Source: CAYVMD01 sp964452465
GTDB lineage: Bacteria > Armatimonadota > JACIXR01
Reading direction: 5' to 3'
DNA: 56,129 nucleotides
Assembly (NCBI GenBank): GCA_964452465.1
Contig: CAYVMD010000011.1
Span: 1-56,129 of the forward strand
Position numbers and translations under genes: made by a program. Under the pieces are notes generated by a model. It did not search any database and was not told the origin of the DNA. It saw nothing but the letters and a program-made list of their open reading frames with translations. Below are positions 1-8,326 of this stretch, piece after piece (position 1 is the first letter of the stretch; each line of letters begins with the position of its first letter).

Positions 1-2
1 CT

Positions 3-680
3 ATCATAGCCATTCTCGCCGCGATACTCTTCCCAGTATTCAGCCGAGCAAGGGAGAACGCGCGGAAGGCATCCTGCATGTCCAATCTGAAGCAGATATC
101 CCAGGCGATCCAGATGTACACCCAGGATTGGGATGAAATGTTTCCCTATTCCAACTGGGGTCACTTCAATAACGATCAAAATCCCGCCGCTTCGCTGTGG
201 GTGGATGGCATATATCCCTACCTAAAGAATATCCAAGTATTCCACTGCCCCAGTCAAACTGGGGGGCATCCAGTATGTGGATATGTGACCACTCGCAACC
301 CTGCCCTCGCTCCCCTCAGTGGAAAACTGTCCTATGGCTTCAGCGAGCCCGTAGCTCAAAACTGTCAAGGCAAGATGAGCTTGGCTGCAATAGCGTACCC
401 AGCGGAGTCCTTTATCGTAGGAGAAAGCACCTGCACCTGGCTGGGCGGATACTGGAATCAGAGTCAGAGGTTCTTCTTCCGCAGGACCGCCTTTGCTGAT
501 GGATGGGGTTGTGGTTGCCCACCCTCTGATGATTATCCCCCCAATCCCGACGACCATACCTATCACGCTGGTGGTGCCAACATCGGCTTCGCGGATGGGC
601 ATGTGAAGTGGATGAAGTGGGATCAACTCTACTCCGTGATGCGTGGTGGTTCTCTGCGCTACGGTTCGTGTGAGCTTTAA
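3..680 (+). CDS. DUF1559 prepilin-type surface protein, 5' truncated
   Basis: This is the C-terminal part of a type II pseudopilin-like protein; its start lies left of the window. The frame opens inside the hydrophobic N-terminal helix (IIAILAAILFPVFSRARENA), followed by RKASCMSNLKQISQAIQMYTQDWDE, here split only by my reading of the frame. The family hallmark near the end is H-x9-DG, seen as HAGGANIGFADG. Such proteins carry a prepilin cleavage/methylation site, are exported and occur in many copies in Planctomycetes and Armatimonadota; their exact role is unknown. About 225 residues are present. A strong hairpin follows the stop. Confident for the family, not for the function. Confidence 0.85.
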   Translation: MIAILAAILFPVFSRARENARKASCMSNLKQISQAIQMYTQDWDEMFPYSNWGHFNNDQNPAASLWVDGIYPYLKNIQVFHCPSQTGGHPVCGYVTTRNPALAPLSGKLSYGFSEPVAQNCQGKMSLAAIAYPAESFIVGESTCTWLGGYWNQSQRFFFRRTAFADGWGCGCPPSDDYPPNPDDHTYHAGGANIGFADGHVKWMKWDQLYSVMRGGSLRYGSCEL

Positions 681-733
681 GAACGGGAAATCGCCCTCGC
701 TCATCTGAAAGTGTAAAGCCAAAGTAGAGGTAA

Positions 734-785
734 ATAATCCTTCACCCCTCCTCCCCTATATATAAGAGGAGGGGTGAAGGATTAT
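734..785 (+). terminator. 20-bp perfect hairpin after the prepilin gene
   Basis: Arms 734-753 and 766-785 are perfect inverted repeats (arm core CCTTCACCCCTCCTC) around a 12-base loop. It lies between the prepilin stop and the rfbD promoter, where a terminator is expected. There is no clean U-run after it, only attataaaatatt, so it may instead be an mRNA-stabilising or processing hairpin. Confidence 0.55.
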
Positions 786-829
786 AAAATATTACCCTAT
801 ATAAGGATTTCCCGAAGCGAACCTTGTAT

Positions 830-858
830 TTGACATAAAGGTTGTGAAGAAATAAAAT
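830..858 (+). promoter_or_regulatory. Sigma-70-type promoter of rfbD
   Basis: TTGACA at 830-835, a 17-base spacer, then TAAAAT at 853-858. The expected transcription start is near 865, leaving a 5' UTR of roughly 8 bases before the rfbD ATG at 873, with no ribosome binding site. Confidence 0.7.
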
Positions 859-872
859 TTAAGTTCATAGAA

Positions 873-1718
873 ATGAGGATTGTCGTGACGGGAGCTAAAG
901 GCATGTTAGGCTCAGATGTTTGTTCCCTCCTTTCCCAAAGAGAGGAGGTCATTCCTCTGGGGAAGGAGGACCTTGATGTCAGACAGGTGGATAAGGTGAT
1001 ATCCCTCCTCTCCGAGATCAAGCCGGATGTGGTGGTCCATTGCGCTGGCTACACAGATGTGGATGGATGTGAGTTGAAGCCCCAGGAAGCCTATCTCGTC
1101 AACACCGTGGGCACCTGGGCGGTTGCCTCCGCCTGCCAGAAGATGGACGCGGTCATGCTTTACGTCAGCACCGATTATGTCTTCGATGGCTCCAAAGGCA
1201 AACCTTACACGGAGATCGACGAGCCCAATCCCCTAAACGAATACGGTAGGTCCAAGTGGGGAGGAGAGAAGGTTGTGCAGATGCTCCTCCGCCGCTTCTT
1301 CATCATCCGGACCGCCTGGCTCTACGGCGCCCGAGGCAGGAATTTCGTAAGAACCATCCTTCAAAAGTCTAAGGAGACGAAGGTTTTGCGGGTGGTGAGG
1401 GACCAAATCGGCTCCCCCACCTATACCGTCGATTTAGCCCGTGCCATTTCCCACCTTTTATCCTCCTCCTTCTATGGCATCTATCACATAACCAATCAAG
1501 GAGCGGTCTCCTGGTTCGATTTCGCCCGGGAGATAGTAAGGTTGGCGGGATTGGATGTGGAGGTGGTCCCCATAGAATCCTCCCAATGGAGGAGCCCTGC
1601 GAGGCGTCCCCCCTACTCCGCTTTGGCTTCCATCGCCTGGAATGCGTTTGGCTTCCCCCCCATGAGGGGTTGGCAATCCGCTCTGGCAGATTTTCTCTCC
1701 CAGATAGGAGGTGCATAA
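873..1718 (+). CDS. rfbD: dTDP-4-dehydrorhamnose reductase
   Basis: This enzyme reduces dTDP-4-dehydro-L-rhamnose to dTDP-L-rhamnose, the sugar donor for rhamnose-containing surface glycans, in the cytoplasm. It is 281 residues, normal for RmlD/RfbD. The N-terminus has a Rossmann motif (VTGAKGMLG, about residues 5-13), followed by STDYVFDG and the catalytic Y-x3-K as YGRSKWG of the extended SDR family. The other rhamnose genes (rfbA, B, C) are not in the window. The ATG at 873 lacks a Shine-Dalgarno sequence and lies just downstream of a good promoter, so its message may be leaderless. It heads a run of tightly spaced genes through gatB. Confidence 0.9.
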   Translation: MRIVVTGAKGMLGSDVCSLLSQREEVIPLGKEDLDVRQVDKVISLLSEIKPDVVVHCAGYTDVDGCELKPQEAYLVNTVGTWAVASACQKMDAVMLYVSTDYVFDGSKGKPYTEIDEPNPLNEYGRSKWGGEKVVQMLLRRFFIIRTAWLYGARGRNFVRTILQKSKETKVLRVVRDQIGSPTYTVDLARAISHLLSSSFYGIYHITNQGAVSWFDFAREIVRLAGLDVEVVPIESSQWRSPARRPPYSALASIAWNAFGFPPMRGWQSALADFLSQIGGA

Positions 1719-1719
1719 G

Positions 1720-4518
1720 GTGGATTATAGCAAGACGCTCAACCTCCCCAAGACCGCTTTCCCCATGAAGGCTAACCTCCCCCAGAGGGAAGTGGAGATC
1801 CAGAGGGGATGGGAGAAGATGAATCTCTACGAGAAATTGCTCGCCTCCCGTCGAGGCAATCCCGTTTTCATCCTCCACGATGGCCCCCCCTACTCCAATG
1901 GCAATATCCATATGGGGCATGCTCTCAACAAGATCCTTAAGGATCTTATCGTGCGCTTCAAGACCTTGCAGGGTTTCTACTCTCCCTTCATACCCGGCTG
2001 GGACAACCACGGGATGCCTATAGAGAAAGAAGTGCAGGAGGAGTTCATGAGGGAGAAGAAGAGCCCTTCCGTGCTGGAGATAAGGCAGAGATGTAGGGAG
2101 TTCGCCTGGCATTTCGTCAATGTCCAGAGGGAGCAGTTCAAGCGCTTAGGAGTGATAGGAGATTGGGAGAACCCCTATCTCACCATGGACAATGACTACG
2201 AGGCGGAGTTGGTGCGGATATTCGGGGAACTTTATTTCAAGGGCTATATCTATCGCACCTTGAAGCCCATACTCTGGTGCACAAATTGCCAAACCGCTCT
2301 GGCAGAGGCGGAGATAGAATACAAGGAGAAGGAATCCCCCTCCATTTGGGTCGCCTTTCCCTTGAAGGACGGGAAGGGGATCCTGGAGGATGCCTACGCG
2401 GTCATCTGGACAACCACCCCTTGGACCCTCCCGGGGAATGTTGCTATAATGATCCATCCCGATTTCCACTACCTCCTGGTGGAGATGCAGGGGAGGAGAT
2501 ATCTCGTGGCGGAGGAGCTACTGGATAATATGAAACAGGAGCTCGGCTGGGAGGAATTAAGGATATTGAAGAAATATAGGGGAAGGGAGTTGGAGGGGGT
2601 AATCTTTCAGCATCCCTTCTTCCCTCGGGAATCCCCCCTTGTCTTGAGCGAATATGTAACTGCGGAGCGCGGGTCCGGGCTCGTTCACTGCGCGCCAGGG
2701 CATGGAGAGGAGGACTTTCAGGTGGGAAGGAGGTATAACCTGCCCATCATAAGCCCCGTCACCGCCGATGGGCATTTCAGCAATGAGGCAGGGCAATTCG
2801 CCGGTCTTTCCTTGACGGAAGGTGATAAAGCCATAACCTCTCTCCTTCGGGAAAAAGGACTTCTGCTTCGAGAGGAGAGGATAATTCACGATTACCCCCA
2901 CTGCTGGCGATGCAAAAAGCCCCTCGTCTTTCGTGCTACCGTGCAGTGGTTTATGAACATAGACCACGAAGGGCACAGGGAGAAGTCCCTCCGAGCAATA
3001 GGCGAGGTGGAGTGGGTCCCACCCCAGATGAAGAACCGTATTTACAATATGGTAAAGGGTAGACCCGATTGGTGCCTCTCCCGCCAAAGGGCCTGGGGGG
3101 TGGGCATCCCCGCCTTCTACTGTGATGGTTGCGGAGCGGTATTGGTTACTCGGGAGATCGTAGATAGAGTCTACAATCTTGTGAAGGAGAAGGGTTCCGA
3201 TGCTTGGTTCCAACTGTCTCCCGAGGAACTTCTTCCGCCCGACTTCTCTTGCCCTCATTGCGGTTCCCGTTCCTTCAAGAAGGAGAAGGATATCTTGGAT
3301 GTTTGGTTCGATTCCGGCTCCAGCCATCTCTGCGTATTGGAGAAGAAAGAGGGGCTGAGATGGCCGGCGGACATCTACCTTGAGGGTTCCGACCAGCATA
3401 GGGGATGGTTCAACTCTTCCCTGATGATAGCGATGGCGATAAAGGGAGGCGCTCCCTACCGAACTGTCATTACCCACGGATGGGTTTTGGATGCGGAGGG
3501 ACATCCTATGCACAAGAGCTTGGGGAATGTTATCTCCCCCCTCGAGGTGGTGGAGAGATATGGAGCGGATGTCCTCAGGCTCTGGATAGCCTCCCTTAAT
3601 TGCGTCGATGACGCCCATATGTCCTTCGAACTCGTGGGGCAGGTGGCGGAATCCTATAGGAAAATCCGCAATACTCTCCGCTTCATCCTCGGCAATCTCT
3701 ACGATTTCCAGCCCTCCCAGGCTTTGCCTCCCCAGGAGATGCTGGAATTGGACAGGTATATGCTCCACAAACTCCAAAACCTCGTTTCCGCGGTCACTAA
3801 TGCTTTTGAGAGATACCAATTCCACCGTGCCTATCATGCCATCCTGGACTATTGCACCAATACCCTCTCCGCCCTCTATCTCGATATCCTCAAGGATCGC
3901 CTCTACATCTCCCCTCCTCGTTCCCAGGGGCGTCTCTCTGCCCAGACCGCTATCTTCCAAATCGGACGCACCCTCTGCATAATGCTCGCTCCTATCATCC
4001 CCCATACCGCAGAGGAAGTTTGGCAACATCTTCCCCATTGGGAGGGGAAGGAGGAAAGCGTCCACCTGGCACTCTGGCCCAAGGTGGAGGAGGAGTTCCT
4101 CCTGGACGAGGAGATGGAGGAGAAATGGGATAGCATATTCCTTCTTAGGAGAAAGGTCTATAAGGCTATCGAGGAGGCGCGTTCTCAGGGGGTAATATCC
4201 GCCCCCCTGGAAGCAAGGGTTGATGTCTATGTCCCCAAGGAGGATTGGGAGGTCCTCAAGAGCATAAGGGACCAATTGCCTGATATCCTGATAACCTCCT
4301 CCGCTTACCTCCATCCCTTAGAGGAGGCGGAGGACGAGGGTCTGGAAGTGGAGGGGATAAGGGCAGTAGTGAGAAGGGCGGAGGGAGGGAAATGCTCCCG
4401 TTGCTGGCAAATAAAGGAGAGCGTGGGGAAGGACGAGGATTATCCCGACCTCTGCGAGAGATGTGTTAGGATATTGAAGGAGGAACTGTGTCTCTCTCCC
4501 GAGGATGGACAAGGATGA
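1720..4518 (+). CDS. ileS: Isoleucyl-tRNA synthetase
   Basis: Charges tRNA-Ile with isoleucine and edits valine. About 932 residues, as usual for the bacterial enzyme. The N-terminus MDYSKTLNLPKTAFPMKANL is typical. The HIGH signature appears as HMGH (residues 64-67). The KMSKS loop reads PMHKSLGN (about 596-603), so the first two family residues differ while the second lysine is kept. A C-terminal zinc site is visible as KCSRCW and LCERC. I chose GTG 1720 because GGAGGT at 1708-1713 is correctly spaced; an in-frame GTG at 1711 overlaps that ribosome binding site. It starts one base after the rfbD stop and overlaps lspA by 4 bases. Confidence 0.95.
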   Translation: MDYSKTLNLPKTAFPMKANLPQREVEIQRGWEKMNLYEKLLASRRGNPVFILHDGPPYSNGNIHMGHALNKILKDLIVRFKTLQGFYSPFIPGWDNHGMPIEKEVQEEFMREKKSPSVLEIRQRCREFAWHFVNVQREQFKRLGVIGDWENPYLTMDNDYEAELVRIFGELYFKGYIYRTLKPILWCTNCQTALAEAEIEYKEKESPSIWVAFPLKDGKGILEDAYAVIWTTTPWTLPGNVAIMIHPDFHYLLVEMQGRRYLVAEELLDNMKQELGWEELRILKKYRGRELEGVIFQHPFFPRESPLVLSEYVTAERGSGLVHCAPGHGEEDFQVGRRYNLPIISPVTADGHFSNEAGQFAGLSLTEGDKAITSLLREKGLLLREERIIHDYPHCWRCKKPLVFRATVQWFMNIDHEGHREKSLRAIGEVEWVPPQMKNRIYNMVKGRPDWCLSRQRAWGVGIPAFYCDGCGAVLVTREIVDRVYNLVKEKGSDAWFQLSPEELLPPDFSCPHCGSRSFKKEKDILDVWFDSGSSHLCVLEKKEGLRWPADIYLEGSDQHRGWFNSSLMIAMAIKGGAPYRTVITHGWVLDAEGHPMHKSLGNVISPLEVVERYGADVLRLWIASLNCVDDAHMSFELVGQVAESYRKIRNTLRFILGNLYDFQPSQALPPQEMLELDRYMLHKLQNLVSAVTNAFERYQFHRAYHAILDYCTNTLSALYLDILKDRLYISPPRSQGRLSAQTAIFQIGRTLCIMLAPIIPHTAEEVWQHLPHWEGKEESVHLALWPKVEEEFLLDEEMEEKWDSIFLLRRKVYKAIEEARSQGVISAPLEARVDVYVPKEDWEVLKSIRDQLPDILITSSAYLHPLEEAEDEGLEVEGIRAVVRRAEGGKCSRCWQIKESVGKDEDYPDLCERCVRILKEELCLSPEDGQG

Positions 4519-4961
4519 AAGGGAGAGGCTGGATCTGGGGTTTGGGGGTCTTTCTTGTCGATCAAATCACCAAGGCATTGGCCCTTGTCCATCTAAGCGA
4601 GGGGGGAAAGATTGCGCTTCTGCCCGGCGTTGTGGACTTGGTTTTGGTGAAGAATAGGGGGATAGCCTTCGGGGGACTCGCCCAAAGCAGTTCCCTTGCC
4701 ATCTCCTTCCTCAGCATGGCGGTGGTGGTGATGGTCTACATATTTTGGAGGGGGCATAGTAATTTTCTGCCCCTCATAATAGGAGGGGCGATGGGCAATA
4801 TAGTGGATAGGTTGAGGTTGGGCTATGTGGTGGATTTCATAGCCCTTCGGTCTTGGCCGGTCTTCAATATAGCGGATATGTGCATAGTAGGAGGAGTGCT
4901 GTTAACCTTGTTGGCTCTTTTACTCAAAGGGGGTGGGAAAGATGTTCCCGATACTATTTAA
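4515..4961 (+). CDS. lspA: Lipoprotein signal peptidase (signal peptidase II)
   Basis: Inner-membrane aspartyl protease that removes the signal peptide from diacylglyceryl-modified prolipoproteins. It has 148 residues and four hydrophobic segments. The two catalytic aspartates sit in GNIVDRLRLGYVVDFI and FNIADMC. The ATG at 4515 overlaps the ileS stop (ATGA); an upstream in-frame start at 4488 would lie inside ileS and is less likely. The next gene, lgt, performs the preceding step of the same lipoprotein pathway, and lspA overlaps it by 20 bases. ileS-lspA linkage is common in bacteria. Confidence 0.93.
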   Translation: MKGRGWIWGLGVFLVDQITKALALVHLSEGGKIALLPGVVDLVLVKNRGIAFGGLAQSSSLAISFLSMAVVVMVYIFWRGHSNFLPLIIGGAMGNIVDRLRLGYVVDFIALRSWPVFNIADMCIVGGVLLTLLALLLKGGGKDVPDTI

Positions 4962-5697
4962 GATCGGACCTCTGGCGGTGCGTTCCTGGGGAGTGATGCT
5001 CCTCATAGGGTTCGTCCTTGGCTATTGGCTCGCGGTTAGGAGAGGGAAGGAGTATGGGATATCCTCCGATGTGTTATTGGATCTCGCCCTCTACCTCCTA
5101 CTTGCTGGGGTAGTGGGAGGAAGGCTCCTTTATGTCCTCCTCAATCCTTCCTACTACATTCGGCATCCACTGGAGATCTTCGCTATTTGGAATGGGGGGC
5201 TCAGCTATTTCGGCTCCTTGGGGGCGGGAGTAGCGGTAGCCATATTGTTCGGAAAGAAAAGAGGCATTCCCTTCTTTCGCCTTGCGGATCTCCTTGCTCC
5301 CTCCCTTGCCCTTGGCTACGCCTTCGGTAGGATAGGATGTTTCCTCAATGGATGTTGTTATGGCGCTCCCACTCACCTCCCCTGGGGGGTGAGGTTCCCG
5401 AACTCCCCTTACCCCTACGAACCCCTCCATCCTGTGCAATTATATGCCTTCGCAGGGAATATCCTGTTCATGTTCCTATTGCTCAAGGTGGATGCTAAAA
5501 AGAAGTTTGAAGGGCAAACCTTCCTTCTATATGTGCTCCTCTATTGCATCTATCGCTTCCTTGCGGAGATCCTCCGCAAGGGATATACCGCCTTTGTATT
5601 GGTCGATGGCTTGACCCAAGCGCAGGTAGCTTGCATAGTATTTTTCCTCCTGGGTATTTACCTTTGGAGAAGATTGGAGAAAAGAGCCTCCGATTAA
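4942..5697 (+). CDS. lgt: Prolipoprotein diacylglyceryl transferase
   Basis: Transfers diacylglycerol from phosphatidylglycerol to the lipobox cysteine of prolipoproteins, in the inner membrane. About 251 residues with around seven membrane segments. The Lgt signature is GRIGCFLNGCCYGAPT, and HPVQLYAF matches the family HPxQLYE region except that the final Glu is Ala-Phe. ATG 4942 is preferred over GTG 4933 because the G-rich ribosome binding site (aaaggggg) then has proper spacing and the protein begins MFPILFKIGPLAVRSWG, as family members do. It acts immediately before LspA in lipoprotein maturation, matching the gene pairing. Confidence 0.93.
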   Translation: MFPILFKIGPLAVRSWGVMLLIGFVLGYWLAVRRGKEYGISSDVLLDLALYLLLAGVVGGRLLYVLLNPSYYIRHPLEIFAIWNGGLSYFGSLGAGVAVAILFGKKRGIPFFRLADLLAPSLALGYAFGRIGCFLNGCCYGAPTHLPWGVRFPNSPYPYEPLHPVQLYAFAGNILFMFLLLKVDAKKKFEGQTFLLYVLLYCIYRFLAEILRKGYTAFVLVDGLTQAQVACIVFFLLGIYLWRRLEKRASD

Positions 5698-6611
5698 TAG
5701 CAGATAGGAAGGGGATCAGGCTGGACGCCTTCCTAACGGACCACCTCTCCCCTCAAGTCTCCCGTAGTCGCATCCAGCATCTCATAAAGGAAGGGCATAT
5801 CCTCCTAAATGGCAAAGCGGTTAAGCCCTCCTACATCCTTAAAGGAGGCGAAGTGATAGAGATCCATCTTCCACCTCCTCCACCCACAACGCTTCTTCCC
5901 GAGATGATCCCCTTAAATATCCTCTATGAGGATGAGCACTTAGCGGTTGTGGAGAAGCCCTTTGGCATGCTTACCCATCCGGTGGGGAACATAAGGAGCG
6001 GAACCTTGGTCAATGGTTTGCTCGCTCGCTTCCCCCTTTCCTCCATCGGTGCTCCCCTTCGCCCCGGCATCGTTCACCGCTTGGATAAGGACACGGGAGG
6101 GCTATTGATCGTGGCGAAGACGGATTCCGCCCACTACATCCTCTCTCAAATGCTGAGGAAGCGGGAGATAGAGAGGCGCTATAAGGCCATCGTCTATGGG
6201 GAGGTGGATTTCGAGGAGAAACTGGTTGATGCCCCTCTGGTAAGGATCCCCCATACTAAGAGGGTAGCGGTGAGGGAAGGAGGTAAGGAAGCGAGGACGA
6301 TTCTGAGGAGGTTGAAGGTGTTCAAGGGGTTTTCCCTGCTGGAGGCACGCTTGCTTAGTGGAAGGACGCATCAGATAAGGGTTCATTGTGCCCATATTGG
6401 GCATCCCATCCTGGGAGATCCCCTCTATTCCCATCGTAGGGTGCCTCCTTTCCTCCTCTCCCTTGTAAGACAATTGGGAGGGCAAGCCCTCTATGCCTAC
6501 TTCCTTTCCTTTCCCCACCCCTTCACCTCGGAGCAACTTAGATTTGAGGTTTCCCTTCCTTCCCCCCTGGAGGATATAATAAAATGTTTGGAGGAGATGG
6601 AGCAAAGATGA
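5664..6611 (+). CDS. RluA/RluD-family rRNA pseudouridine synthase
   Basis: Isomerises specific uridines of 23S rRNA to pseudouridine. An N-terminal S4 RNA-binding domain (IRLDAFL to LLNGKAVKPSYIL) precedes the catalytic domain, whose aspartate lies in HRLDKDTGGLLIVAK; GRTHQIRVH and GHPILGDPLY follow, all classical for the family. About 315 residues from the TTG at 5664. The start is uncertain: no ATG or GTG lies near the S4 domain, and a far upstream alternative at 5544 would sit deep in lgt. Overlap with lgt is 34 bases and with gatB 4 bases. The RluD-type S4 layout suggests helix 69 or a related site, but the target cannot be read from sequence. Confidence 0.88.
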   Translation: MEKIGEKSLRLIADRKGIRLDAFLTDHLSPQVSRSRIQHLIKEGHILLNGKAVKPSYILKGGEVIEIHLPPPPPTTLLPEMIPLNILYEDEHLAVVEKPFGMLTHPVGNIRSGTLVNGLLARFPLSSIGAPLRPGIVHRLDKDTGGLLIVAKTDSAHYILSQMLRKREIERRYKAIVYGEVDFEEKLVDAPLVRIPHTKRVAVREGGKEARTILRRLKVFKGFSLLEARLLSGRTHQIRVHCAHIGHPILGDPLYSHRRVPPFLLSLVRQLGGQALYAYFLSFPHPFTSEQLRFEVSLPSPLEDIIKCLEEMEQR

Positions 6612-8050
6612 AGGAGAGATACTTGCCAGTTATAGGAATGGAGGTCCACGCTGAACTGCTCACCTCCAGCAAACTATTCTGCAGGTGCCCCACCAAATTC
6701 GGTGCGCCTCCTAATACCCAAGTTTGCCCTGTTTGTTTAGGCATGCCCGGCGTCCTGCCGGTCACTAATAAAAAGGCAGTGGAGTTCACCATCATGACCG
6801 CCCTTGCCCTAAATTGTAAGATCGCCCCCTTCGCTCGCTTCGCTCGCAAGAACTACTTCTACCCCGATCTCCCCAAGAACTACCAGATAAGCCAATACGA
6901 ACTCCCCATCGGAAGCGAGGGCAAATTGGAGATAGAGGTAGGAGGGAAAAGAAAGGCTATAAGGATAAGAAGGGTTCATTTGGAGGAGGACACGGGAAGG
7001 CTCATCCATAGCGGGGACAAGAGCTACATAGACTTCAATCGTTCCGGGGTTCCCTTGATGGAGATAGTGACGGAGCCGGATATAAACTCCCCCGAGGAAG
7101 CGAAGGCGTTCATGGAGAACCTCCGCCTCCTCCTTCAGTACCTTGGCGTCTGCGATGGGAAGATGGAGGAGGGCTCTCTTCGTTGCGAACCCAATGTCTC
7201 CCTCTACGATCTGGAGAAGGACGAATGGGGGGTGAAGGTGGAGGTGAAGAACTTGGGATCCATCAAAGCGGTGAGCGATGCCTTGAAATACGAGATAGAA
7301 AGGCAAAAGAAGCTCCTCCTCGCTGGCGTGCCCGTGGAACAGGAAACGAGGGGGTGGAGTGAGGAGAAGAGGCAAACCTATCCCATGCGAAGCAAGGAGG
7401 AGGCGCACGATTATCGCTACTTCCCCGAACCAGATATCCCGCCCCTGGTTATCTCCCAGGAGTGGATAGAGGAGATAAGAAAGAGGATACCGGAACTCCC
7501 TGCCCAGAAGAGGAAACGCTATATAAGTGAGTTGGGGCTTGCGCCTCAGGAGGCGGATGTCCTCGTTTCCTCCAAGGTCCTTGCTGAGTTATTCGATCGC
7601 TGTGTTGCCCTCTATCCCCAGCCTCAAAAGGTCGCTAATTGGCTCATCTCCGAGCTCCAGGGCGTGCTCAATACGGAAAGGGTTACCTTGGAGGAGGTTC
7701 CCTTCAGCGCCGACCTCCTCGTGGAGTTGCTCCAACTCCTCGATAAGGGTGAGATAAGCATAAGGATAGCGAAGGATATATTCCCCGAGGTGGTGTTAAA
7801 GGGGGCTTCCCCCGCCCAGTTGGTGAGGGAGAAGGGACTTGTGCAGATAGCCGATGAGGAGGCGATATCTAAGTGGGTGGAGGAGGTGATCGAGGAGGAA
7901 AAGGAGGCGGTGGAGCAATACCTGAAGGGGAAGGAGAAGGCTTTGGGTTATCTTATGGGGCAGATAATGAAGAGGACGAAGGGAAAGGCGAACCCTGCCC
8001 TCGCTTCTCGTTTGTTGAAGGAAAGGTTGGAAGTTTTGAAGAATAAATGA
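6608..8050 (+). CDS. gatB: Aspartyl/glutamyl-tRNA amidotransferase subunit B
   Basis: Subunit of the GatCAB complex that converts mischarged Glu-tRNA-Gln or Asp-tRNA-Asn to the correct amide form. 480 residues. Visible family motifs are PVIGMEVHAELLT, the zinc-site-like CRC and CPVCLGMPG, YFYPDLPKNYQISQYE, and DFNRSGVPLMEIVTEPD. The C-terminal GatB/YqeY tail (KANPALASRLLKERLE) is complete. ATG 6608 overlaps the previous stop (ATGA). gatA and gatC are not in the window. It appears to be the last gene of the rfbD-led run. Confidence 0.96.
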   Translation: MKERYLPVIGMEVHAELLTSSKLFCRCPTKFGAPPNTQVCPVCLGMPGVLPVTNKKAVEFTIMTALALNCKIAPFARFARKNYFYPDLPKNYQISQYELPIGSEGKLEIEVGGKRKAIRIRRVHLEEDTGRLIHSGDKSYIDFNRSGVPLMEIVTEPDINSPEEAKAFMENLRLLLQYLGVCDGKMEEGSLRCEPNVSLYDLEKDEWGVKVEVKNLGSIKAVSDALKYEIERQKKLLLAGVPVEQETRGWSEEKRQTYPMRSKEEAHDYRYFPEPDIPPLVISQEWIEEIRKRIPELPAQKRKRYISELGLAPQEADVLVSSKVLAELFDRCVALYPQPQKVANWLISELQGVLNTERVTLEEVPFSADLLVELLQLLDKGEISIRIAKDIFPEVVLKGASPAQLVREKGLVQIADEEAISKWVEEVIEEEKEAVEQYLKGKEKALGYLMGQIMKRTKGKANPALASRLLKERLEVLKNK

Positions 8051-8326
8051 ACTTCTTGCCGGATAAAAAAGCCCCTGCTTTCCCTTTCCTGTCGAGCATA
8101 TTCTTCTGAAAAGGATTGTTTTTGGCTTTCCCAACGCATCGTCATGTTTTATTTCCCCCTTTACAAAGGATTTCTGGCTATGCTTCCGTTAAAAAAGAAT
8201 GTGTAGGATTTAGGAAGATGAACCTGTTTCCAAAGGAGGCGCCGGTATGCTATCATTATGAAAATGTAAGCCTAAAAAGCTTATAGCGTAGGAAGTTTAA
8301 TAAATCCTAAAAAGGAGGAAAGAAAG
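8051..8326 (+). other. Intergenic gap, no confident element
   Basis: These 276 bases separate gatB from the oxidoreductase gene. A ribosome binding site (aaaaaggagga) lies at the right end. A possible -10 (TATCAT or TATGCT) sits near 8249-8260, but I could not pair it with a good -35. I saw no convincing terminator or coding frame. Confidence 0.5.

Noticed and set aside
2557..4314. Long open frame antisense to ileS (about 585 codons)
   Set aside because: It is the complement of a clearly conserved synthetase, has no recognisable motif, and long antisense frames arise from the codon bias of this genome.
5544..5663. N-terminal extension of the pseudouridine synthase to 5544
   Set aside because: These codons lie within conserved lgt sequence and the extra residues resemble no S4-domain protein.
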